In this document: positions 1-7,093 of the stretch, piece after piece | Layout of the letters: each line of letters begins with the position of its first letter | Numbering within the stretch: the first letter of the stretch is position 1 | Origin: Streptomyces neyagawaensis | Lineage (GTDB): Bacteria; Actinomycetota; Actinomycetes; Streptomycetales; Streptomycetaceae | Reading direction: 5' to 3' | Assembly: GCF_023516595.1 (NCBI RefSeq) | Contig: NZ_JAMGBG010000062.1 | Span: forward strand, 1 to 32,873 | DNA: 32,873 nucleotides | Made by a program: the position numbers and the translations under genes | Notes under the pieces: model-generated | What the model was told of the DNA's origin: nothing | The model's database searches: none | What the model saw: the letters and a program-made list of their open reading frames with translations, nothing else

Positions 1-196
1 CCGCAGCTTCATCCAGAAACCCGTCGTCGAGCGGCGGCGGTCCATCCGGCACGATGTGGTCGCCGTCCAGGCCGACCGTCCCCGCACGGATGAGATCGAT
101 CAGCTCGGCTCCCGCGAGGGCGAGGGACAGGTCGCCCTGTCCCACGGCACGCTCCAGGTCGATGGCGATCATGAACAGGTCTTTCGCCGTGGTCAT
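1..196 (-). CDS. GPP34 family protein, N-terminal part (cut by window edge)
   Basis: Reading the minus strand from an ATG at 196 gives 65 codons without a stop to the window edge, beginning MTTAKDLFMIAIDLE and continuing with the block QGDLSLALAGAELIDLI. This is the typical N-terminus of bacterial GPP34 (Golgi phosphoprotein 3-like) proteins, a family common in Streptomyces; in eukaryotes the fold binds phosphatidylinositol 4-phosphate, while the bacterial role is poorly defined. The start is supported by a purine-rich GAGGGGAG Shine-Dalgarno sequence about 7 bases upstream. That ribosome-binding region is itself duplicated (see the repeat at 202-249). The C-terminal part lies outside the window, so integrity cannot be judged. 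Family assignment is by recognition of the N-terminal block only. Confidence 0.8.
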   Translation of the reverse strand, partial: MTTAKDLFMIAIDLERAVGQGDLSLALAGAELIDLIRAGTVGLDGDHIVPDGPPPLDDGFLDEAA

Positions 197-201
197 GCAG
201 G

Positions 202-249
202 GCTCCCCTCGGAGAATTCGACAAGGCTCCTCTCGGAGACTTCGACAAG
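202..249. repeat. 24-bp tandem direct repeat containing the GPP34 ribosome-binding site
   Basis: Positions 202-225 and 226-249 are two adjacent 24-bp copies that differ at two bases (C/T at copy position 6, A/C at position 15). On the minus strand each copy carries a Shine-Dalgarno-like stretch (CCGAGGGGAG in the copy next to the gene, CCGAGAGGAG in the outer copy), so the translation-initiation region of the GPP34 gene has been duplicated. Only the inner copy is at a usable distance from the ATG. Confidence 0.8.
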
Positions 250-273
250 CGTGCGTGTTCAGCGACCACGCGA

Positions 274-696
274 CTACCTGGTGTGCAGAGGTTCCCTGAA
301 GGACTTGCGGAACACCGGCCCGGCGAAGGGGATGATCGAGGACATCACCTTCGACTTCAACGTGGTGGGGTGCCGCTCGAGTCTGACGTCGACGCGGGTG
401 CCGTTGTCCGTGGGAGTCATCTGAAACTGCCAGCCCCCCGAGCCGAACGGCACCGAGTCACGAGTGGTGACGGTGACCCTGTTCGTCGAGGGGTCCCATT
501 CGTAGCGCGCACGCTCCCATGACTTGTGGTTCCCCTCGGTCACCTCCGCCCAGGTGTCACCCCGCTCGTGAACCTGGAAGTGCTCGGCATCGATGGACGA
601 CCACTCCTCGACACGGGATGGGCTGAAGTTCGTCAGCACGCCCATCACCTCGTCCGGGCTCAACGAGGAGTTCACGTGGAAGTGCAGGGACGGCAT
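274..696 (-). CDS. SRPBCC family protein (START/polyketide cyclase-like fold)
   Basis: Encodes about 140 residues beginning MPSLHFHVNSSLSPDEVMGV. The pattern of an N-terminal strand, a helix with LTNFSPSRVEEW, then alternating beta strands (GDTWAEVTEG, WERARYEWDP, NRVTVTTRDS, GTRVDVRLERH) and a long C-terminal helix is that of the SRPBCC hydrophobic-cavity superfamily, whose members bind lipids or polyketides or are of unknown function. I chose the ATG at 696 because AGGGAG stands about 8 bases upstream; the frame remains open to 750, but that extension looks unlike the family. It ends 77 bases before the GPP34 start on the same strand, so the two may be cotranscribed. No ligand or partner can be inferred. 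Assignment rests on pattern recognition, not on a catalytic motif. Confidence 0.75.
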   Translation of the reverse strand: MPSLHFHVNSSLSPDEVMGVLTNFSPSRVEEWSSIDAEHFQVHERGDTWAEVTEGNHKSWERARYEWDPSTNRVTVTTRDSVPFGSGGWQFQMTPTDNGTRVDVRLERHPTTLKSKVMSSIIPFAGPVFRKSFREPLHTR

Positions 697-1029
697 GATC
701 GGCTCCCTGGTTCGAGATGACCATTGCCTGCCGGCGTCGTCGGCGTTCATCTCTCACGTACCTGGCTCACTTCGCCGCCGCCGGTCCGCAATGGCCGGAA
801 TGACCGGAATGGCCAACTTCCAGAATGCACCTCTGCCCCGCACCGTGCACCAGCAGGTCCCTGGACCCACACCCGTGTGATCGTGTCCGCGGCCGGCGTG
901 GGCTCGCGCAGTGAGGAAGGGGGCATTGCCGCAGGCGGACTGATCACCGCGACCGGCCGCGGAGCCCGGTCTGAACCGTGGGAGTCGACATCGTCCCGGA
1001 CGGCCACCGAGCCGGGCACGCGCCGGCCG
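697..1029. other. Gap with no recognisable gene
   Basis: Between the SRPBCC start and the thioredoxin-reductase remnant I find no reading frame with a plausible start, ribosome-binding site and family pattern on either strand. The open frames here are antisense or random frames of GC-rich DNA. The right part may hold further eroded sequence of the adjoining remnant. Confidence 0.5.
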
Positions 1030-1345
1030 TCATACGACCTCGGCCCCGTCGATCCTGCGTCGATCGCAGGTGAGTCGCACTTCGGAACCCTCGCCGACCG
1101 CAGCGGTGACTCGCTTCACGCGCCCACTGTGTACATCACCGACGCAGAGCACGCCGGGCACGCTGGTTTCCAAGGGCAGCGGCATGCGGTGGCCAGCCAG
1201 GAGCGCGACGTCCTGTCCGGTCAGCAGGAAGCCCTAGGGAGCCATGCCAGCTACTGGTCGAGCTCATCCGTACACGGTGCGGCACCGATGAACACGAACA
1301 CGGCGCTGACGGCCCAGGTGAAGCGCCGCCGGCTCGTCCGGTCCC
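1030..1345 (-). pseudogene. Remnant of the C-terminal part of a thioredoxin reductase-like FAD enzyme
   Basis: On the minus strand, around 1310-1268, one frame reads TWAVSAVFVFIGAAPCTDEL and then meets a TAG. From about 1237 a second frame reads GFLLTGQDVALL, then LPLETSVPGVLCVGDVHSG and VKRVTAAVGEGSEV, stopping at 1030. These are, in order, the FIGA.P strand, the 'T..PGV.A.GD' FAD-binding signature and the 'KR...AVGEG' helix that end the thioredoxin-reductase family, including the response-regulator-fused reductases of Streptomyces. The N-terminal FAD motif and the CxxC disulphide region are absent. A stop, a frameshift and the missing 5' two thirds make this a dead fragment. It lies just downstream of the alpha/beta hydrolase gene on the same strand. 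Confidence 0.75.
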
Positions 1346-1388
1346 CTGCGACCGCGCCGTACACTCGGCGCCAGCAAGACGCATGACG

Positions 1389-2525
1389 TCAATCGCCGTC
1401 GTGTGTTCGAGCCCAGTTGAGGAACGCCTCGATGGCATCTGCGGTGACTCTGGAACGGACCGAGGCGAAGAAGTCGAAGTCGTGCTGGGTATAAGGCAGT
1501 TCGACGAACACGACCGGGCGGCGGGACACCTGGCGCAGGGCGGCGGCCACCGCTTGCGCGCTGGCCGGTGGCACCGCGGTGTCGTTGGCTCCATGGACGA
1601 TCAGCATCGGCGGCGCGTCAGGGCGGGCGAGCAGGGCCGGCGAGCTGGACGGGTCCGCCGTCCGCGCACCGAGATAGCCATAGAGGACAACGACTCCGGC
1701 GACGCTGGTGTCGGCGGCTTCGAAGCCGGGCTGGAGCGCGACGCGGTCGGAGGTGAGCGCGGCGGAGACCGCTAGATGGCCTCCGGCAGAGGATCCGGCG
1801 ATGAATACCTGGGTCGGGTCAGCGCCGTGCTCGCGGGCATTGTCTCGAATCCAGGCGATCAGCCTCTTTGTGTCGACCAGCGGGTTGGGGTGCCTTCCGG
1901 CGGAACGTAGCCGATAGTTCGCGCTCAGGCATAGCCAGCCATGCGCGGCCAGTCGATTGAGCATCATGACGCCTTCACGGCTCTTGCCGCCCTGGAAGAA
2001 GCCGCCGCCGTGCAGGTGTACAAGAACCGGACGGCCGCAGCTTGACGATGGCGTGCGGTAGAGGTCGACCCGGTGAGCGCGATCGGGGCCGTAGCGCAGG
2101 TTCCGCGACCGTTCGACAGCGTGGCTGCGGCGCTGGAACGGCAGCAGAATCCCCCGCCACCAATGCCCCGCGAGCCGTCCAGCTGCCGATGTGTCGGCGG
2201 GGCCGACGGACGCACGCCAGTCGATGCCCAGCCCGCGCTCAAGTTCGGCCTCCAAAACGGCCCGAGCCGAACTGGCTCGCAGCTGCAGCCAGACCAGCCC
2301 GCCCACCACCATGGCCGCGCAGACTGCGGCGGCAACCGTCGCCGGCATCCCGACGGGGTGGTCGGTCATCACCATGGAGACAACGAAGACCCCCAGCAGG
2401 ATCAGGGGGATCTCGTTCACGGTCATGGTCAGCACGAACACCGCGAAGCCCAGCGTGCCGCGCCGGACAGGCGGCCACCCAGCGATTGCCACGAACAGCA
2501 TCCAGATCGCCGCTGTCACCACCAT
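1389..2525 (-). CDS. Membrane-anchored alpha/beta hydrolase (acetyl esterase / carboxylesterase family)
   Basis: 378 residues. The first ~90 residues hold hydrophobic stretches (IWMLFVAIAGW, TLGFAVFVLTMTV, PLILLGVFVVSMV, ATVAAAVCAAMVVGGLVW) that should form several membrane helices. The rest is a classic alpha/beta hydrolase: oxyanion-hole motif HGGGFF near residue 173, nucleophile elbow GSSAGG near 245, acid in HGANDTAVPP near 310 and histidine in TQHDFD near 349. The Ser-Asp-His triad is therefore complete and the enzyme should cleave carboxylic esters, with the active domain held at the membrane; substrate unknown. AGGAGG stands 11 bases before the ATG, with a weaker AGGGGC immediately upstream. 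Related proteins in actinomycetes often have such N-terminal helices. It ends about 40 bases before the thioredoxin-reductase fragment. Confidence 0.85.
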   Translation of the reverse strand: MVVTAAIWMLFVAIAGWPPVRRGTLGFAVFVLTMTVNEIPLILLGVFVVSMVMTDHPVGMPATVAAAVCAAMVVGGLVWLQLRASSARAVLEAELERGLGIDWRASVGPADTSAAGRLAGHWWRGILLPFQRRSHAVERSRNLRYGPDRAHRVDLYRTPSSSCGRPVLVHLHGGGFFQGGKSREGVMMLNRLAAHGWLCLSANYRLRSAGRHPNPLVDTKRLIAWIRDNAREHGADPTQVFIAGSSAGGHLAVSAALTSDRVALQPGFEAADTSVAGVVVLYGYLGARTADPSSSPALLARPDAPPMLIVHGANDTAVPPASAQAVAAALRQVSRRPVVFVELPYTQHDFDFFASVRSRVTADAIEAFLNWARTHDGD

Positions 2526-3069
2526 GCCCCTGCTGGCCTCCTACGCCGGTTGGGTCATCGAAGACCGATCTGCTGGTCTGAAAGGGGGGCGCGAGTCGAG
2601 CGCGATGGATGTCCGTACTGCGCTGGTCGAGTCACGTAGCGCTGGTCTCGGCGCCGACGATGAATCTCAGCCGTTGGCATCCTCGATAGTGATCATCAGC
2701 TCGCGGAGCAGGTAGACCGGCCGACGCTGCCCGGTCCGCGACAGGGTACCGAGGGGTGCGGCCTTGTGTCGCCCAGCCCGTCCCGCAGGACCCAGACCCC
2801 GAGCCGGCCGCTGCGTAGCCCGACCCCAGAACCTCCGTGCCGGCCACGGCCGGGGTCGTCTGACATACGCGCATACGGAGCGCCATCGATCCGAAAGCTA
2901 CTGGCGGGTTACTTGTCGCCCGGTTCGCCGCTCGTCAACAGCACGTCGGCCGTGAGTTCGGCGCGACTGAGATGCTTTCACCGGGAACCCACGGGTGCTT
3001 TCGGCAAGCAGGCATGAAAGTGCGGTGGGCCGGGTTGCCGCCAAAACGGCAGGTCCTTCACCACTGGGC
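2526..3069. other. 544-bp intergenic stretch, possibly with eroded coding shards
   Basis: No intact gene is supported. On the minus strand two short stretches have coding-like composition but lie in different frames: one reading GRLGVWVLRDGLGDT near 2830-2770 and one reading GQRRPVYLLRELMITIEDANG up to a TGA at 2667. They could be one gene broken by a frameshift, but I do not recognise the family and no start is evident. The region also contains the promoter of the hydrolase gene, which I could not define. Confidence 0.35.
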
Positions 3070-3897
3070 TCAATCGGCGCGCTGTCCGACACGGAGGACG
3101 CTCAGGTAACGGCGTGATACCCGGTCGCCCATCCGCGTGCGGATGCGCTCGGCGATCGCGTCGAGCAGGGGCTCACGGACATCGCGGTCGAGCCTGCGGT
3201 ATAGCGACAACGAGCGAAGGTGATCGGCAAAGCCGTCCCCGTTGAACCACTGAACGGTTGGGTACCAGCGCACGATCGTTGGGCCGAACAATTCGCCGGG
3301 ATCGTCGACCAGGCCCCAGCCCTCGTCGGTGGTGCGCACGTTTTCCTCCAGCGGAGGATGACCCCAGTCGGGGTTCCCGGGGCAGAACCGCTCGTGGAGA
3401 TCGGCGGTCTCGGCGTACACCTCCGGCTCTCCCTGCCGGCGGACAACGACGTGGCCGAGCAGCGCCATCCAGCCTCCGGGATGGAGCACGTCGTGCGCTC
3501 GCTGCCAGCCGATCGACAGGTCGACCCAGTGCCACGACGACGCAGCCACGAGAGCATCGAAGCGTCGGCCGCGATCGTCCCACTCCTCGAACGTCGACGT
3601 CTCGACTGCGACGTTACGGAAGGAGCTGATCCGGTGGCGAGCGAGTGCAGCCATTTCCAGGCCCGGCTCGATGGCGGTCACTGAGCATCCAAGCGCCGCC
3701 AGGGAGCGCGTCGCCTGACCGGTACCACAGCCCACCTCAAGGACCGACGACTTGTCGTCCATGCCGGTGACGGCGACAAGGTCCGCGAACAGCTCGCGGG
3801 GGTATCCCGGTCGGACTCGGTCGTAGAGCTCCGGCACCTCGTTGAACACCCGGCCGAGGTCGTGTGGATCCGGGCGTATCCTCGGAGCATCAGTCAC
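3070..3897 (-). CDS. Class I SAM-dependent methyltransferase
   Basis: About 275 residues from a GTG at 3897 (VTDAPRIRPDPHDLGRVF). The glycine-rich SAM-binding motif I is VLEVGCGTGQ near residue 54, followed by the acidic loop AIEPGLEMAALA, the motif FDALVAASSWHWVD and the post-core strand LHPGGWMALLGH. This is the methyltransferase-11/Ubi-like core in the usual order, with about 100 extra C-terminal residues that probably shape the acceptor site. The acceptor is unknown. The frame is open upstream to 4134, but the first 79 residues are arginine-rich and unlike the family, so I chose the GTG just before PHDLGRVFNEVPELYDRVRP, where family similarity begins; no strong ribosome-binding site is visible, so the start is uncertain. 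It is the last intact gene before the acyltransferase cluster, same strand, with remnant DNA between. Confidence 0.85.
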   Translation of the reverse strand: MTDAPRIRPDPHDLGRVFNEVPELYDRVRPGYPRELFADLVAVTGMDDKSSVLEVGCGTGQATRSLAALGCSVTAIEPGLEMAALARHRISSFRNVAVETSTFEEWDDRGRRFDALVAASSWHWVDLSIGWQRAHDVLHPGGWMALLGHVVVRRQGEPEVYAETADLHERFCPGNPDWGHPPLEENVRTTDEGWGLVDDPGELFGPTIVRWYPTVQWFNGDGFADHLRSLSLYRRLDRDVREPLLDAIAERIRTRMGDRVSRRYLSVLRVGQRAD

Positions 3898-4146
3898 GAG
3901 TGCACAAGCTATGAGGTTCGTCCACGGGGACGCCACTGGTTTAACGTCAGCTCCTCGACAGCAGCCGTGCCGCTCTTTCCTGTCTGCTCCGCCAGCCCTT
4001 TGCCAGCTGTGGCAGGAGGTCCGGACACGGGCGGGAGACGCCTGTCTCGTAGGCGTGCTGGTCAGCTCGAATAGCTCCGGGCCGCGGCCGACGTCGCGTC
4101 GGACACTGCCCGTCCGCCGCGTGGTGACGTACACGATCGGCCTGAC

Positions 4147-4272
4147 TCACCGCCAACTGGTCAGGTCCGGGTCGACGACCAGATCAACGGTGAGGTCGAA
4201 GGTGTCGAACCCGTCGCCGGAGGGCGTGAAGGGTTCGAGATCACCTTCCGGCAGTCGGTTCACTACGTCGGC
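4147..4272 (-). pseudogene. DUF402-like C-terminal fragment at the edge of the acyltransferase cluster
   Basis: In the frame ending at 4147 the minus strand reads ADVVNRLPEGDLEPF, then FDTFDLTVDLVVDPDLTSWR and a TGA. The segment 'FDT.DL..D.VV.PD...WR' is characteristic of DUF402 proteins (FomD/YgaC-like), where it is normally followed by WKDEDE. The 5' part is missing, and the fragment overlaps the last codons of the neighbouring acyltransferase in another frame. It therefore looks like a recombination junction rather than a gene. Between it and the methyltransferase start (3898-4146) I see no other gene. Confidence 0.55.
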
Positions 4273-5635
4273 CGCGCGATGGAGTGGAGCGTCTCCCCAG
4301 CAGTACCCCCACCGCGTCGGCGAAGGACAGGACGATCGGTTCCGCCGCCGCCGTCGCGGGGTAGCGGGAGCGCAGGAAGAGGCCCTCATGGGTGCGGGAG
4401 AACCAGAACTGGGCGTCGTCGGCCACCGTCACGCTGCTGATGTGGTGGGCCCGGCGGGCGAGGTGGGTGGCGGAGCCGGAGAAGCGGCGGTAGTCGATGT
4501 AGGAGGCCATGAAGACGTCGGTCCGGGTGCGCCGGAAGCTGTCGCCGAGGGCCGGGAGGACCTGCGCGACCGGTAGTTCGGCCAGGGCGCGAGCCTTGCG
4601 GAACGCGGCCCGGGTCCGCGATGACCCTTCGGCGGGGTCGGTCGCGTCGCTGACGTCGAGAGTGAGCGGGGCGACGGTGGTGAACCAGCCCATCGCGTGC
4701 TGCCACCGCTCCTCATGGCGCGTGTGGAGCGGGACGAGCAGCCTGATCACCTTGTCCGCGCCGAGCCGGTGTGCGGCCAGGCCGAGGGCGGTGAGCAGGC
4801 CGGTGAAGACGCTGCCTCCGGCCGCTCGGCAGCGGCGTTCGAACTCGTCGGTGGCGTCGGAGTCCAGGAGGCGGCGGACATCGGTGCCCTGCGGGGCCCG
4901 TTCGCCGGGTGGTATGCACAGTGGGAGCGGGAACGACGGGGTGGTGCCGTCGCAGTCGGCGAAGAAGGACGACCAGGACTGGACGAGGGGGTCGGTGAAG
5001 ACCGGGGGAGAGCTTGAAGACTGCTCCTGTTCGAGGGCGCAGTAGTCCACGAAGCTGCCCGTGGGCGGAAGAGACGACGCCGGGCGGCCGGTGTAGAGCT
5101 CGTGCAGTTCGTGCACCGCCACCGCCAGCGAGTAACCGTCGGCGTCGCAGTGGTCGAAGCCGCAGACGACGGTGCCGCCGTCGGGGCGCAGGATCGCCGC
5201 GAAGAGGTAGGAGGGCCAGGACATCGGGCGGCAGTTGGCCGCCAGACGGTTCCTGAGCCATGTACGCAGCTCTTCGGGGGTCGCGTACGTCTCACCGTCG
5301 CGCACCATCACCAGCTCAAGCTTCTCGGCGGGCAGTACGAACCGCTCGGGTCCCGCGGACCCGGCCGAACGGAACCCACTGCGCAGCGTCTCGTGCCGAC
5401 CCGTGAAGGTCTCGAAGGCCGTGCGCAGGGCCTCCGTGTCGACTGGCCCGCTGATGTCGAAGGCGCACGCCAGCCAGTGGCCCGGGGCCCCCGCCAGGTG
5501 GAACCGCTGGTTGAAGGACGGCGGTACGGGGGAGGCGGGAGCGCCTTCCGCCACGGCCAGGGTCGCGGCGGACGTCGCGAACTCCACGACCCGGCCGGGC
5601 GCGGGGACGAAACGGTCGATCGTGGTCACGTGCAC
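4241..5635 (-). CDS. Stand-alone condensation-domain / PapA-like acyltransferase, third in a row
   Basis: 464 residues with the fold of the condensation (C)-domain acyltransferase superfamily. The active-site region near residue 162 is FDHCDADGYS: the canonical HHxxxDG has lost its first His but keeps the catalytic second His and the Asp. A Tyr follows exactly 14 residues after the Asp (ELHELY), giving HX3DX14Y as described for mycobacterial PapA acyltransferases. Other C-domain landmarks are SFVDYCALEQEQ near 190 and the bridging MGWFTTVAPLTL. No carrier-protein, adenylation or KS domain is attached. Translation probably starts at the GTG 6 bases after the upstream paralogue's stop. The last ~15 residues (after GVLLG) overlap a DUF402-like fragment and resemble nothing in the paralogues, so the natural C-terminus may have been replaced. 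Donor and acceptor are unknown. Confidence 0.85.
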   Translation of the reverse strand: MHVTTIDRFVPAPGRVVEFATSAATLAVAEGAPASPVPPSFNQRFHLAGAPGHWLACAFDISGPVDTEALRTAFETFTGRHETLRSGFRSAGSAGPERFVLPAEKLELVMVRDGETYATPEELRTWLRNRLAANCRPMSWPSYLFAAILRPDGGTVVCGFDHCDADGYSLAVAVHELHELYTGRPASSLPPTGSFVDYCALEQEQSSSSPPVFTDPLVQSWSSFFADCDGTTPSFPLPLCIPPGERAPQGTDVRRLLDSDATDEFERRCRAAGGSVFTGLLTALGLAAHRLGADKVIRLLVPLHTRHEERWQHAMGWFTTVAPLTLDVSDATDPAEGSSRTRAAFRKARALAELPVAQVLPALGDSFRRTRTDVFMASYIDYRRFSGSATHLARRAHHISSVTVADDAQFWFSRTHEGLFLRSRYPATAAAEPIVLSFADAVGVLLGRRSTPSRGRRSEPTAGR

Positions 5636-5641
5636 GGTGAA

Positions 5642-7093
5642 TCATGCCCTGCCCGTGCCGTATTCACCCGTGCGCGCGATCTCGCGCAGTACGTCCCGCA
5701 GATGTCCGAAGAACCGCGGCACATTGACCCGGGCGGCCTCGGTGTCCGGATACCTCGTCTTCAGATAGGTGCGGCCCCACAGCCGGTTCACCCAGACAGG
5801 TACCTCCCTGCTGTCCCCGGGCCCCACCAGCGCGTTGCAGTTGGCCGCTGCCCAGTCCTTCGACCCGGGCGCGTGCCGCACATCGATGTACGAGGTCATG
5901 GGCGGCACGGCCGCGGCGTCCGACTGCACGGTGGCGGACAGCCCCGGCATCAGTTCCGCCACCCGCAGAGGCGACACCCTCGCCAGTTCCCGCGCTCCTT
6001 CGAAGGCCCGCTGCGCATCGCCCACGACCTGGCTGAACGGGCGCTCACCGACCTGGAATTCCACCGGCGCCAGATTGATGAACCAACCCTGGGTGTACTG
6101 CCAGCGTGCTTCGTCCCGGGTATGGACGATGGTCAGCCCCCGGTAGGACTCATGGCCACCGAGTTCGTACCCGCTGAGGGCCAGGGCCGCCAGCAGCCCG
6201 GCCGAGAAACCGGCCCCCTGCGCCTTGCACGCCTTGGAGAACGCCTCGGCCTCCGCCGTATCCAGCAGATCCATCTCCAACGGGATGCTGGGGTACGTCT
6301 TCCCCGGCTCGACTCCGATGTCCAGCGGGAACGTGGGCGGCGGCCCTGCCAGGTAGAACTCCACCCAGCGGCGTACCTCGGGCGAGTCCACGGTGATCGC
6401 CGCGGACCGTTCGCGGTCGAGGGCGCAGTAGTCGACATAGCTGCCGACGGCGGGCAACTCCGCCTCGATTCCACTCAGTTCGGCCTCGTACAGCGTGCGC
6501 AGTTCGTCGAATACCAGCACGACCGAGAACCCGTCGGAGTGAGTGTGGTCGACGGCGAAGAACACCGTGGACGGGGTCCCGTCGTCCCGTACGACGGCGC
6601 CGGCGACGAACGGCGGCCAGCGCAGCGGGTCTGTGCCGTTGTCGAACAGCTTCACCAGGTGGTCGCGGACGGCGGACCCCGAGCCGTACGAGCCGAGGGA
6701 GACCGGATCCAACAGGGGTGACAACGTTTCCGTCTCCGGGTTGAGCGCATGGCGCCGCAGGCGTGGAAGGGCATCCGCCCCCATTGCGGCCGTTTCCACG
6801 GCGAACCAGGTCAGCAGCGTGGGATGGCGACGTATCCACTTGTCCAGCGCCGTCGCCATCGCCCCGGTGTCGAGTCTGCCGGGCACGTCGAACACGATGC
6901 CCAGCCACCCCGAGTGCCGTTTGCCCGCGATCTGGTTGGCCAGCCGCCGCCAGATGTGGTTCTCCTGTACATAGGACGGCGGGGCCGGGTGCTCGGGCGC
7001 CGTGGCGGTGACCGCCAGTACCGCAGCGGGTACCCGGAATTCGACCAGTTCACCGGGTTCCGGAGCGTATTCGAGAATCGGTGTCATGAGCAT
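5642..7093 (-). CDS. Stand-alone condensation-domain / PapA-like acyltransferase, second in a row
   Basis: 483 residues, clearly paralogous to both neighbours. The active-site block VDHTHSDGFS (near residue 183) again has DH in place of HH, and the Tyr of LRTLY lies 14 residues after the Asp, completing HX3DX14Y. SYVDYCALDRERS, TIVHTRDEARWQYTQGWFIN and YLKTRYPDTEA match the corresponding blocks of the other two copies. The start ATG at 7093 overlaps the last 10 bases of the preceding gene and is served by GGAAAGGAA about 8 bases upstream, so translational coupling is likely. The enzyme should transfer an acyl group from a thioester to a hydroxyl or amine; whether the three copies act in sequence on one acceptor or form a complex is unknown. 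Confidence 0.88.
   Translation of the reverse strand: MLMTPILEYAPEPGELVEFRVPAAVLAVTATAPEHPAPPSYVQENHIWRRLANQIAGKRHSGWLGIVFDVPGRLDTGAMATALDKWIRRHPTLLTWFAVETAAMGADALPRLRRHALNPETETLSPLLDPVSLGSYGSGSAVRDHLVKLFDNGTDPLRWPPFVAGAVVRDDGTPSTVFFAVDHTHSDGFSVVLVFDELRTLYEAELSGIEAELPAVGSYVDYCALDRERSAAITVDSPEVRRWVEFYLAGPPPTFPLDIGVEPGKTYPSIPLEMDLLDTAEAEAFSKACKAQGAGFSAGLLAALALSGYELGGHESYRGLTIVHTRDEARWQYTQGWFINLAPVEFQVGERPFSQVVGDAQRAFEGARELARVSPLRVAELMPGLSATVQSDAAAVPPMTSYIDVRHAPGSKDWAAANCNALVGPGDSREVPVWVNRLWGRTYLKTRYPDTEAARVNVPRFFGHLRDVLREIARTGEYGTGRA

Noticed and set aside
724..1386. Plus-strand open frame of 220 codons
   Set aside because: No family pattern or ribosome-binding site, and it crosses the minus-strand thioredoxin-reductase remnant.
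1378..1390. GACGCATGACGTC, one mismatch from the putative GntR operator
   Set aside because: It overlaps the stop of the hydrolase gene, not a promoter, and single GC-rich matches of this kind occur by chance.
2667..2830. Possible frameshifted gene reading GRLGVWVLRDGLGDT and GQRRPVYLLRELMITIEDANG
   Set aside because: Too short, in two frames, no start and no recognisable family; kept only as a remark on the intergenic stretch.
2930..3069. Possible insertion-sequence end (repeated GGTGCTTTC / TGCTTTCACC-like pieces)
   Set aside because: No transposase, no clear terminal inverted repeat and no target duplication could be seen.
5102..6721. Long plus-strand open frame antisense to the acyltransferases
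   Set aside because: Arg/Gly/His-rich low-complexity product with no motif; the minus strand shows three clear enzymes with codon bias.
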